Source: JTS-RE37 sp041743975 (GTDB lineage Bacteria; Bacteroidota; Bacteroidia; Flavobacteriales; Flavobacteriaceae). Taken from it: DNA of 64,000 nt. The stretch covers positions 11,353 to 75,352 of the forward strand of contig JBGTLT010000200.1 in NCBI GenBank assembly GCA_041743975.1, read 5' to 3'. Made by a program: the position numbers and the translations under genes. Shown piece by piece: positions 18,213-26,050 of this stretch. Every line of letters begins with the position of its first letter. Position 1 is the first letter of the stretch. The notes under the pieces are model-generated. The model saw only the letters and a program-made list of their open reading frames with translations. It had not been told where the DNA came from and ran no database searches.

Positions 18213-19058
18213 TTATTCAGCGGCAAGCAGGAGCTTGTAAATTTCAAATTTTTTCATTTTCAGGAAGGCTTGCACCACACCCTCAGCCTTTTCCGGATCA
18301 CTCATAAGTTTAGGGAGGACGGCCGGTACTACCTGCCAGGAAAAACCAAATTTGTCCTTTAACCAACCGCATTGGCCTTCACTTCCGCCTTTGGAAAGTT
18401 CATTCCAGTAGTAATCGATCTCCTCCTGGGATTCACATTCTATGGCAAGGGAAATGCCCTCCGTAAACGAAAGATCAGGGAATTGACCGCTGTCCATCAG
18501 AATAAATTGGTGTCCCAGGAGATTGAATTGTGCATGTGCTATTTTACCAGCTTGCCCGGTATCGGACTGGGGGTAGCGGTAAATGAAAGGCCTTTCGGAT
18601 GCTTTAAAAATATTTGAATAATGATCCAATGCTTCATCGCCCTTACCAAACTGTTCCCCCACGAACATGAACGCCGGGGTGATATGCTGCCCGAAGGAGG
18701 CAGGTTCACCCAGGGTCAGTTGCCATGAAATCCCATATCGATCCTCCACCCATCCGTAACGGGGGCTCCATTCATAGGCATCGAGTGGCATCATAATCTT
18801 TCCCTTTTCCGAAAGTTGCTCCCATGTTTTGTTCATTTCTGTTTCAGATCCAAAGATCGCATAAAAGGAAACGGTGGGATTTGGCTTAAAGTGCGGCCCC
18901 CCGTTCAAACCCATAAACCGGATGCCTTCAAGTTCAAAAGTTACCACCATCGACGTATTGGACGTGATAACGGAATCCGGGAATACGGTACTGTAGAAAG
19001 AGGCTGCATCGGCAGCATTGCCATCAAACCAGATGCAGGGATAAATTTTATTCTTCAT
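18213..19058 (-). CDS. Two-domain VOC (PhnB-like) protein
   Basis: A 281-aa protein made of two tandem VOC-superfamily domains of the PhnB / DUF899-like 'demethylubiquinone methyltransferase' annotation. Each repeat shows a similar core: PCIWFDGNAADAASFYSTVFPDS and FMGLNGGP in the first, then ALDHYSNIFKAS and FILMDSGQ in the second; both end in a W-x-x-D-(R/K)-(Y/F)-G-(I/F)-SWQ motif. Cytoplasmic, function unknown. First gene of a pair with the DUF1801 protein. Confidence 0.85.
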   Translation of the reverse strand: MKNKIYPCIWFDGNAADAASFYSTVFPDSVITSNTSMVVTFELEGIRFMGLNGGPHFKPNPTVSFYAIFGSETEMNKTWEQLSEKGKIMMPLDAYEWSPRYGWVEDRYGISWQLTLGEPASFGQHITPAFMFVGEQFGKGDEALDHYSNIFKASERPFIYRYPQSDTGQAGKIAHAQFNLLGHQFILMDSGQFPDLSFTEGISLAIECESQEEIDYYWNELSKGGSEGQCGWLKDKFGFSWQVVPAVLPKLMSDPEKAEGVVQAFLKMKKFEIYKLLLAAE

Positions 19059-19223
19059 GATGATTACAATTTAGCAGGGAATAGGTTTTCCTGGTTGAAG
19101 GCAAAACCCTATTTCGTATGTTAAATATACTGCCAAAATCAGAGTTCTGAGGTATGCAATTACGCCAAGTTAGCGGGCTGATTTCGCCACGCGGTTCCCG
19201 CTGTGGCAGGTCGGGTACGGAAA

Positions 19224-20264
19224 TCAGGCCTGCTTTACATAGTACAGGTTGAAAAGGAAAAGGCCCATAACACCGCCAAGGGCTGCAAGGTAACCCTGCA
19301 GGGCCCAGAGGATCAGCAGCAGCAGGAGATAATACAGCGGAAATACCATGAAAGCGTATAAAAACCGGTAGCTGCTCTTAAACTCCGGTTCGGGCACCTT
19401 TTTTGAAACATAAGCCCGCCATGGCCAAAGCAGCGGGAAATTTAAAATGGAAAAGAGGGTTGCCATCACGGAAGATTTTTTTGTACGCGATCCGGCGACC
19501 CGGTTTAATTCCATTGAAGGCATATGGCGGATCCATTCATTGACCTTTTTTGGTTCCAGGTAATTGGCGCCAAGCCTGTTCAACGTATCCCGGATTTCCT
19601 CATAATTATCCACATCGCCTATATGGGTGGTCACCTGTTTTAACTCGGTGGCCACTTTTTCCTTTACAGACTGAACGAAAATATGTTCTTTCCCCGGCTC
19701 ATAATAGTCCTGTACCGGAATATCGGCTCCGAAATAAAAGGCGGCACTATCCGGAAAAGAAGCAGCATCCTGGTAATTGATGCCCAGGGGTACTAAGCGG
19801 ATATCGAGGTGGGGATGCCGTGAAAGGGATGTTAAGATGATACGCGTAAACCCCTTGTTCAGAGGCCGGATACACCGGGCCAGACTGTGGTTACCCTCCG
19901 GGAAAATGAGGATGGATTGGTTTTTTTCCAATAAGGCTGCACATCGATCAAAGGTCACTGAATTCTTCGCCAATTCATGAATCCCATCCCGGATGCGATA
20001 GACAGGCAGCATCCTTAACAGCTTGAAAAGTGCACGAAGGCATGGGTTGCTGAATACATCGGAACGTGTCAGGAAATAGGGCCTGTGTTTCGAGGAAACC
20101 GCAACCAGCAGGGCATCGAGTAGGGCATTCTGGTGATTGGCAAGTATCAGTATCGGTTTTTTTTCAGGAATTTTGGCCAGGTCATGCATTTCAATTTTTT
20201 TGAAGTAACAGTAACACCCCAGCCGGATGCTCTGCTTTATAAGAAAATAGGCTATATCTTTCAA
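19224..20264 (-). CDS. Phospholipid acyltransferase (PlsC family), coupled TTG start
   Basis: A membrane-associated acyltransferase of the PlsC/LPLAT superfamily, probably acting in phospholipid synthesis. Motif I is ANHQNALLDALL, with five rather than four residues between His and Asp, a variant I recall from Bacteroidetes members; motif III is FPEGNHS. Three hydrophobic segments lie near the C-terminus. The open frame runs back to an ATG at 20345, 85 bp inside the upstream transporter gene. The TTG at 20264, which overlaps that gene's TGA stop, is a more plausible coupled start and gives 346 aa. Confidence 0.8.
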   Translation of the reverse strand: MKDIAYFLIKQSIRLGCYCYFKKIEMHDLAKIPEKKPILILANHQNALLDALLVAVSSKHRPYFLTRSDVFSNPCLRALFKLLRMLPVYRIRDGIHELAKNSVTFDRCAALLEKNQSILIFPEGNHSLARCIRPLNKGFTRIILTSLSRHPHLDIRLVPLGINYQDAASFPDSAAFYFGADIPVQDYYEPGKEHIFVQSVKEKVATELKQVTTHIGDVDNYEEIRDTLNRLGANYLEPKKVNEWIRHMPSMELNRVAGSRTKKSSVMATLFSILNFPLLWPWRAYVSKKVPEPEFKSSYRFLYAFMVFPLYYLLLLLILWALQGYLAALGGVMGLFLFNLYYVKQA

Positions 20265-21181
20265 GCCAGTTCTTCTTTTTGAAGGGGTTTGAAACCCCAG
20301 AACCCTGCCAGTAAAAGTCCGGATATCAAGTGCCAGATACCCCAAAAGGCTGCGAGGAGGGCCATTCCGCCTAAGCCATTAAAAAATGTGAAGATCAGTA
20401 TCAATCCCAGGCCGGAATTCTGGATCCCGGTTTCAATAGCGATGGTTCGGGTGTCCCGTTGGCTGAGCCCCATGAGTTTTGCAATGGAGAACCCGGTAAT
20501 TACTGCCAACAGGTTGTGGAATAAAACAATCCAAAAAATGTAATCCAGATAATCTGCGAATACCTTCCGGTTGTCAAACAGGGCTATAAAGACCAGCGCA
20601 ATAAAAAAGGTCAGGGAGCAGGCTTTGAATACGCCCGAAAGCCGGTTGGCAAGTGAAGGTTTCCAATAATTCACCAACATACCCAAAACAAGGGGGAATC
20701 CCAATATCAGGGATACCAGTTGCACCATTTCCAGGGGTGCAATGGAAACTTGTTGCAGAATAGAAGCGGTAGGCGGATAGAGAGAACCCCATAGCTGCAG
20801 GTTCAAAGGGGTCATCAGCACGGCCAGTAAAGTGCATGCCCCAGTAAGGCTGACTGAAAGGGCCGTATTTCCTTTGGCCAGCTGGGTCATGAAATTGGAG
20901 ATGTTCCCCCCGGGGCAGGCAGCCACCATAAACATTCCAAGAGCAATGCTCGGAAGGGGTTCTATTAGCCAAACCAGGGCGAATGTGGCCAAAGGAAGTA
21001 ATAGAAACTGACTGAGGATCCCGGTAAAAAAAGCTTTGGGTTTTCTAACCAGGATTTTAAAGTCGCGCACCGTGATTTCCAGGGCCACCCCGAACATGAC
21101 CAGCGCCAATGCTGAATTCAGGACCCAAAGTGTTTGGGAATCAAATTGAATGGGGATCGTATCGAGACTATGTTCCAGCAA
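20261..21181 (-). CDS. Bile acid:sodium symporter (BASS) family transporter
   Basis: A 306-aa membrane protein of the BASS family with nine or ten hydrophobic segments. The family motif ACPGGNISNFMTQLAKGN near residue 87 and the later ETGIQNSGLGLILI segment mark the two crossed discontinuous helices that bind sodium. Physiological substrates in bacteria are organic anions such as pantoate or keto acids; none can be chosen here. It is followed by the acyltransferase gene with overlapping stop and start, and preceded by the csaA remnant, whose stop ends 4 nt before its ATG. Confidence 0.87.
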   Translation of the reverse strand: MLEHSLDTIPIQFDSQTLWVLNSALALVMFGVALEITVRDFKILVRKPKAFFTGILSQFLLLPLATFALVWLIEPLPSIALGMFMVAACPGGNISNFMTQLAKGNTALSVSLTGACTLLAVLMTPLNLQLWGSLYPPTASILQQVSIAPLEMVQLVSLILGFPLVLGMLVNYWKPSLANRLSGVFKACSLTFFIALVFIALFDNRKVFADYLDYIFWIVLFHNLLAVITGFSIAKLMGLSQRDTRTIAIETGIQNSGLGLILIFTFFNGLGGMALLAAFWGIWHLISGLLLAGFWGFKPLQKEELA

Positions 21182-21184
21182 GGA

Positions 21185-21464
21185 TCAGGAGATTTTTATT
21201 TCGTTGGGCACTGTGTACCGGGGCTTCGGGAGCACAACATCTCCCCCCGCCACAGCTCCCAAGATAAGACATTCGCTCATAATGTTGGCTATCCGTTTCC
21301 CTGGAAAGTTGACCATCGCCCCTACCTGCCTTCCCATTAGGGGTATATCGATTCGTGATCCGGGCAGAGGATTTCCGGACGCCGGATTCAGGGCCAAAAT
21401 CGATATGTAGCAGGTATGTCGTAACACGTGCCAAACAAAAATCGGTCACCTCAATGATGGTTCC
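21185..21464 (-). pseudogene. Remnant of csaA (tRNA-binding chaperone-like protein), frameshifted
   Basis: Read on the minus strand, one frame gives GTIIEVTDF, then YLLHIDFGPE and VRKSSARITNRYTP. Near 21337-21345 the frame changes and continues MGRQVGAMVNFPGKRIAN, MSECLILGAVAGGD and YTVPNEIKIS to a stop at 21185. Both parts match the CsaA EMAP-type tRNA-binding fold in order. About three residues are missing at the frame change, and the first dozen residues of the family are replaced by foreign sequence. This is a broken gene, assuming no sequencing error. Confidence 0.75.
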
Positions 21465-21643
21465 AGTATTGTCTCCCGGGTTGCTCAACCCCTCAAACGG
21501 ATAATAACGAAGGACATTCAATTCAGTTGTATTGCAATACCCTACCGTTTATTTTCCGCGCCAGCTGCACAAAGATTGGGATCTACAGTAAATCCTTCAC
21601 CCTGCAGCTTATTGATGGCCACGGCCAGGGATGGTAAGAATTT
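21465..21643 (-). pseudogene. Remnant of a small PRPP-synthetase-annotated protein, fused to csaA remnant
   Basis: The minus strand reads FLPSLAVAINKLQGEGFTVD and a few more residues to a stop after ENKR, then in another frame NTTELNVLRYYPFEGLSNP and GDNT. The elements LxxAINxLxxEGxTxD and YxFEGxSNPxDN occur in this order in a short (about 100 aa) Bacteroidetes family often labelled phosphoribosylpyrophosphate synthetase. The remnant loses its C-terminal third exactly where csaA sequence begins (21462-21467), so a deletion appears to have joined two neighbouring genes. Family identification rests on memory of the motif. Confidence 0.5.
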
Positions 21644-21749
21644 TCAATACTAAATCTGTTAACCTCATTAAATTAACAATTGCCCTACCAAAAAACAATA
21701 ATTTTTGGATACTTTTAGTTATTCAGTAATGTATTGAAAAGCACATAAA

Positions 21750-22307
21750 ATGGCCAATACGCCCAGCAATATGATCCCTTTAGGCACCCAGGCACCCGTA
21801 TTCAGCCTGAATGATGCAGTAAGCGACAAGACCCTTGAACTTGACGAACTTAAAGGGCAAAAAGGTACTGTGATCATGTTCATTTGCAACCATTGCCCCT
21901 TTGTAAAGCATGTCAATCCACAAATCGTACAGCTCGCCAGGTTATATCTCCCACGGGAGGTAGGCTTTATCGCAATCTCCAGCAATGATATTCTCAGGTA
22001 CCCACTGGATGCCCCCGAACTTATGAAAAAGACAGCGATACGTGAAAACTACCCTTTTCCATATCTGTATGATGAGACACAAGGGGTTGCCCGTGCCTAT
22101 GATGCGGCGTGTACCCCGGATTTTTATGTATTCGACGCAGAACTTCGCCTGGTTTATCGTGGGCAGCTGGATGATTCTCGGCCGGGAAATGGTGTCCCCT
22201 GTACCGGAAAAGACCTTCGGAATGCACTGGATGCACTGTTGAGCGGCAACCCCATCAATCCCGAACAAAAACCAAGTATCGGTTGTAACATCAAATGGCG
22301 GGAATAA
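21750..22307 (+). CDS. Thioredoxin-fold protein (redoxin, AhpC/TSA type)
   Basis: A 185-aa cytoplasmic thioredoxin-like protein with no signal peptide. The redox motif is CNHCPFVKHV near residue 46, followed by the family's cis-Pro region in YDAACTPDFYVFD near 113 and a RGQLDDSRPGN segment. This subfamily occurs widely in marine bacteria; the partner is unknown. It stands alone, divergent from the csaA remnant, after an AT-rich upstream region of about 100 bp. Confidence 0.85.
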   Translation: MANTPSNMIPLGTQAPVFSLNDAVSDKTLELDELKGQKGTVIMFICNHCPFVKHVNPQIVQLARLYLPREVGFIAISSNDILRYPLDAPELMKKTAIRENYPFPYLYDETQGVARAYDAACTPDFYVFDAELRLVYRGQLDDSRPGNGVPCTGKDLRNALDALLSGNPINPEQKPSIGCNIKWRE

Positions 22308-22349
22308 ACCTACTGCGCGAAGTGCCGCTGATTCCCTTACACCTGCTTC

Positions 22350-22898
22350 TTATTTTATCCAGCCTTTGCGGTAGAGCAGGTTCTCAATGTGTTTACAGTG
22401 GTGGTAACCATGCCAGGCATAACTGCCTATATTTTCCTCAACCGTGGTAACCTTATTCCCAACCGGATGTATAAATGATTTCATGAAATCTTCCTCCGAC
22501 AGGTTTTTGAAAAGGTAGATCATTTTAGCGTGAATGGCACTTAGGTGGTCCAGGGATAAAGATATGGGTCCGGAGCGGGAATCATTGAGCAAGGCCCAGG
22601 CCTTCTCATTATACGGTTTTATGATCGGCTCGACTTCCGTCAGTGCCCACTTAAACCTGGTGTAACTGTGATGGTGGCTATCCGCAAGGTGGTGCACTAC
22701 CTGCCTTACCGTCCATCCATCAGGGCGGTATGGGGTATTGAGTTGCTCTTCAGACAGGCCAATGACCAAATCTGAGAGTTTTACTGGCAGGGCCTCCATT
22801 TCTGCTATCCAATCGGTTCTGATAAGACTCGTTATCTTATCCGGACATACAAAATGGCCTATCGGGTATTTCATTTGTTCCAGCGTACTCTCTCTCAT
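22350..22898 (-). CDS. YfiT-like DinB-superfamily metal-dependent transferase
   Basis: A 182-aa four-helix-bundle protein of the DinB superfamily, YfiT branch, annotated as metal-dependent hydrolase or bacillithiol transferase. The N-terminal MKYPIGHFVCPD, the PDGWTVRQVVHHLADSHHHS segment with the first metal His, and AWHGYHHCKHI with the two C-terminal metal His are all present. Bacteroidetes can make bacillithiol, so a thiol-transfer role is plausible. An in-frame ATG at 22871 (MKYPIG) is an equally good start. Confidence 0.85.
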   Translation of the reverse strand: MRESTLEQMKYPIGHFVCPDKITSLIRTDWIAEMEALPVKLSDLVIGLSEEQLNTPYRPDGWTVRQVVHHLADSHHHSYTRFKWALTEVEPIIKPYNEKAWALLNDSRSGPISLSLDHLSAIHAKMIYLFKNLSEEDFMKSFIHPVGNKVTTVEENIGSYAWHGYHHCKHIENLLYRKGWIK

Positions 22899-23201
22899 GG
22901 TTCAAAAATAAGGTGAAATTGTAGTATCCGTGTCTTAAAGTTACACACAATTCTTAAATCAAGCTGGGATAAAATTGATTAACTTCGGAACGGAAATGTG
23001 TTCTCATTTTACCGGTATCTCCCAAAAGGGGATTCACTCCTCCAAAGAACTATTCTGCTTTGCTGTGTCAGGACCCCTTTGTTTCTCTCCTACCCTTCCC
23101 CCGGGAAATTTTAATACTTTTTTAACTATGGGCGGATCGCATAATGAGTTTAATCTGATAATTTTATAGTGTAACTGATTTAAAAATCTAAAGCTAAAAA
23201 T
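22899..23201. other. Intergenic region before peroxiredoxin gene
   Basis: Divergent promoter region of about 300 bp, AT-rich near both genes. I see no complete TAnnTTTG box, no convincing operator and no small gene in it. Confidence 0.4.
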
Positions 23202-23840
23202 ATGGCAACAATACGACTGGGTGACAAAGCACCCGATTTTACAGCGGATAGTTCCGAGGGTACACTTAACTTATACGAGTACTTAGGCGACAGCTGGGGG
23301 ATTTTATTTTCCCACCCCGCAGATTTCACGCCTGTATGCACCACAGAACTGGGAACAGCTGCAAAATTCAAGAAGGAATTTGACAAACGAAACGTAAAAA
23401 TGATCGCCTTGAGCGTGGATGGCCTTGTCTCACACGCAAAATGGATAAAGGACATAAACGATACGCAGCAAACTACCGTTAATTTTCCGATCATTGCCGA
23501 TGAGGACAGGAAGGTATCCAATTTGTATGATATGATCCACCCCAACGCCAATGATACCCTTACGGTACGATCTGTCTATATTATTGCACCGGATAAGACG
23601 GTAAAACTGATATTGACCTATCCTGCTTCAACCGGTCGGAATTTCCATGAGTTGTTGCGTGTCATCGATTCTTTGCAGTTGACAGCCTACCATAAAGTTG
23701 CCACGCCCGCCAACTGGGAAAATGGGGAAGATGTGGTGGTCAGTCCTTCTATACCTACTGAAGAAGCCAGAGGTATGTTTTCAAAAGGTGTAACTGAAAT
23801 AAGACCATACCTTCGGATGACTCCGGACCCCACAGCATAA
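23202..23840 (+). CDS. 1-Cys peroxiredoxin (Prx6 type)
   Basis: A 212-aa peroxiredoxin that reduces hydrogen peroxide and organic peroxides. The peroxidatic Cys46 is in HPADFTPVCTTELG. There is no other Cys in the protein, so it is a 1-Cys enzyme needing an external thiol. The Prx6-type C-terminal extension is present (VATPANWENGEDVVV, ending near MTPDPTA). Monocistronic, closed by a terminator 25 nt downstream. No OxyR or PerR site is evident. Confidence 0.92.
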   Translation: MATIRLGDKAPDFTADSSEGTLNLYEYLGDSWGILFSHPADFTPVCTTELGTAAKFKKEFDKRNVKMIALSVDGLVSHAKWIKDINDTQQTTVNFPIIADEDRKVSNLYDMIHPNANDTLTVRSVYIIAPDKTVKLILTYPASTGRNFHELLRVIDSLQLTAYHKVATPANWENGEDVVVSPSIPTEEARGMFSKGVTEIRPYLRMTPDPTA

Positions 23841-23864
23841 AAAGTATGGGATAGTGGAATTAAG

Positions 23865-23890
23865 CCTGGCTGCTGACAGCCGGTTTTTTT
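23865..23890 (+). terminator. Terminator after peroxiredoxin gene
   Basis: CC-GGCTG pairs with CAGCCGG around a four-base loop with one bulged base, followed by seven T. Confidence 0.75.
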
Positions 23891-23986
23891 GCCATACCGC
23901 GTTCTGTATTCCGGAGGATAATTATGCTGTCAGTTGCTACAAACCAATCGGTCGGGAATTTCGCGTTCGTGCGGGCAAAATAAAAC

Positions 23987-24871
23987 TTGAAGACTAAGCA
24001 GAAGCAGATGTTTCAGAAAGCTGCCAATCAGGGTTCAATCCTTATTTTATATGCCATTCTTTGTTGCAGTTGCGTGAACCTCAAGGCAGTTGGGAACTAC
24101 TCGCATGAAGCTGTTGCAGGGATGGAACAGTTTGAATGGTTACCCTATGGTTTTGAAATGCATTGTGAAGCAAGCTGCCTGGACAAAAATATTAGGGACC
24201 GCAATGTCAATCCGGGTCCCTGCGATTGTTCCGCTGATAAGAGGGCCGACAGTATCAACAGGGTAATCTATTCGGCAGCCCATGATTATTTTCAAGGCCT
24301 GGCAATGCTGGCCAATAACGGGAAAGCACAGCTCAATACAGCTGGACTTACAGGGACGCTGGTAGCGGGCGACTTTGGCCCAGTTTTTCTCAATACAGAA
24401 CAGGCGGAGGCCTACTCCCTGCTGAGCAACACCCTTATAAGGGCGCTTACCGATAAGTTCAGGAGCCGCAAGCTCAGCGTTCATGTAGCACGGGCAGACA
24501 GGCCAATTGAGGTCATACTTGAATACCTGGACCTCAACCTGGCCGGTAACCTATACCAAAAACTGGAAGTTCGGAAAAGGAGGCTTAAGGGTTTCTATTT
24601 TGATCTTGCACGTAACCCGGAACTATCTCTTTACGAGCGAACCAAATTTGTTGAAGATTATTACCGGCACCTGGAGGATGTATCTGTAAGGCAGGAAACG
24701 TTGCAAGCGTATTCCGAGATCATTAAGGTAATACAGGAAGGGCATAAAAAATTGGCGAATCAGCTCGAAAACCCGAAGGATTCGCACACACGGCAGGAAT
24801 TGTCGCAAGCTGGCAGCAGACTTCACGCAACCATTAAGGATTTTAAGGCAATCGGGGGATGGGACAATTGA
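23987..24871 (+). CDS. Exported protein of unknown function, first gene of a pair
   Basis: I do not recognise this 294-aa protein. A basic N-terminus and a hydrophobic stretch ending LCCSC (residues 25-29) indicate an exported protein, possibly a lipoprotein although the lipobox is imperfect. A Cys-rich patch follows (HCEASCLDKN, then PGPCDCSADKR near residue 75), and the rest is strongly helical (residues 110-290), probably a helical bundle. I kept the TTG at 23987 because it preserves the positive N-region; an ATG at 24008 is the alternative. The next gene begins 13 bp before its stop, so they are coupled. Confidence 0.65.
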   Translation: MKTKQKQMFQKAANQGSILILYAILCCSCVNLKAVGNYSHEAVAGMEQFEWLPYGFEMHCEASCLDKNIRDRNVNPGPCDCSADKRADSINRVIYSAAHDYFQGLAMLANNGKAQLNTAGLTGTLVAGDFGPVFLNTEQAEAYSLLSNTLIRALTDKFRSRKLSVHVARADRPIEVILEYLDLNLAGNLYQKLEVRKRRLKGFYFDLARNPELSLYERTKFVEDYYRHLEDVSVRQETLQAYSEIIKVIQEGHKKLANQLENPKDSHTRQELSQAGSRLHATIKDFKAIGGWDN

Positions 24872-25251
24872 ATGCACACCAGGCAAACGACCTGGCAAAC
24901 CACTTTCTGGCCATGGCCACAGCTATAGGGGATTACAGATATGGGGAGATTAACAATCTCAGCTCGGATGAAAACCAGCAATTAAAAGAAATACACCAGG
25001 TATTGCTTGATATAGCTGATGAACTTTATACCCGCTCTGCAAACCTGGTAATGGACGAGGTTTCGGCATCGCTTCGTCACATCAATGACATCAGCACCAA
25101 TATACAGGAGACGTTCCAAAGCATAGTTGATGTCCAGAAGGCAATAGACCGGGCCACACAGCTTGTAAGTCTTGGGACCTCGGTATTGAACCGGGACCCC
25201 CTGGCGATCAAAGACTCACTCACATCCATCCTTACTACACAAGACACCTGA
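24859..25251 (+). CDS. Small helical protein of unknown function, coupled to upstream gene
   Basis: A 130-aa protein with no signal peptide and no recognised domain. It is almost entirely helical with heptad-like patterning (ANHFLAMATAIGDYRYGEI, HQVLLDIADELYTRSANLV, INDISTNIQETFQSIVDVQKA), like half of a coiled-coil bundle. Its ATG at 24859 lies inside the end of the previous gene in another frame, which points to translational coupling and a joint function. Confidence 0.6.
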   Translation: MGQLNAHQANDLANHFLAMATAIGDYRYGEINNLSSDENQQLKEIHQVLLDIADELYTRSANLVMDEVSASLRHINDISTNIQETFQSIVDVQKAIDRATQLVSLGTSVLNRDPLAIKDSLTSILTTQDT

Positions 25252-25423
25252 CAATTTATAACGATGGATGCGGACCTGCAACAAGTGGCCTCCCCGTGCA
25301 GCAGTTAATTTGGTGCACACAGGTCATCTGAAGAGATTGTTTATCCCTGGCAAACAGATGTAGAAAACAGGGTATTTGTTAAAATAAAATCTCAAAAAGG
25401 GAGACTGTTAAAATTTTTAAATG

Positions 25424-25431
25424 TACTTTTG
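25424..25431 (+). promoter_or_regulatory. Cold-shock gene -7 box
   Basis: TACTTTTG matches TAnnTTTG 27 nt before the ATG at 25459. The longer open frame would start at 25429, inside this box, so 25459 is the start. Confidence 0.55.
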
Positions 25432-25458
25432 CTCTTTATTAATTATTTAATTTTTATT

Positions 25459-25653
25459 ATGAGTAAAGGAACAGTAAAATTCTTCAATGATTCCAAAGGT
25501 TACGGATTTATTACAGAAGAAGGTTCAGAAGAAGATCACTTTGTACACATTTCTGGCTTAATTGACGAAGTACGTGAAGGTGATGTTGTAGAATTTGAAC
25601 TACAACAAGGAAAAAAAGGATTGAACGCCGTTAATGTTAAAGTAATAGACTAG
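25459..25653 (+). CDS. Cold-shock domain protein (CspA family)
   Basis: A 64-aa cold-shock domain protein that binds single-stranded nucleic acid and acts as an RNA chaperone. RNP1 is KGYGFIT and RNP2 is HFVHIS, both intact, after the typical MSKGTVKFFNDS start. Codon use is more AT-rich than in neighbouring genes, as in highly expressed genes. It has its own promoter box and a strong terminator. Confidence 0.95.
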   Translation: MSKGTVKFFNDSKGYGFITEEGSEEDHFVHISGLIDEVREGDVVEFELQQGKKGLNAVNVKVID

Positions 25654-25683
25654 GTACGAAACGATTTAATTTTTTTTTAGCAG

Positions 25684-25714
25684 AAACCCTGACAGCAATG
25701 TCAGGGTTTTTTTT
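25684..25714 (+). terminator. Terminator after cold-shock gene
   Basis: AAACCCTGACA and TGTCAGGGTTT form an 11-bp perfect stem around a four-base loop, followed by T residues. Confidence 0.88.
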
Positions 25715-26050
25715 GGCTACCAGGATTAGTATGGGCATTTGTTCCTGAAATTATCCGGACGTGTCCTCCACGGAGCCATAGTTGATATTGTAGGGTTATC
25801 CTTAGGAGGGTTATCATACTGCCAACGACAAACAGGTTTAATGCTTTGAAAATTTCAGGATGCAACTTTTCTTACTAATCTTTTTGGTGCTGATAGCCAT
25901 AAATTTCATCCTTCTGGCAATGTCTTCCAGGAAGACCGGATAAATAATCTGAAAGCTTGTAACTGGTGGGCATCCTTGCACTAAGCATAGGATTCCCGGC
26001 CTATCCGGTGTTGAAATAGTCAATTACTCAAGGGAAATACCGGGTAATGC
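25715..26050. other. Intergenic region, nothing recognised
   Basis: About 335 bp between the cold-shock terminator and the immunophilin stop codon. A 61-codon minus-strand frame at 25838-26023 has no coding character. No repeat or RNA is evident. Confidence 0.4.

Noticed and set aside
22975..23169. 64-codon plus-strand frame upstream of peroxiredoxin
   Set aside because: Occupies the promoter region and has low-complexity composition.
25838..26023. 61-codon minus-strand frame between cold-shock and immunophilin genes
   Set aside because: Composition and start context are not gene-like and no homology is apparent.
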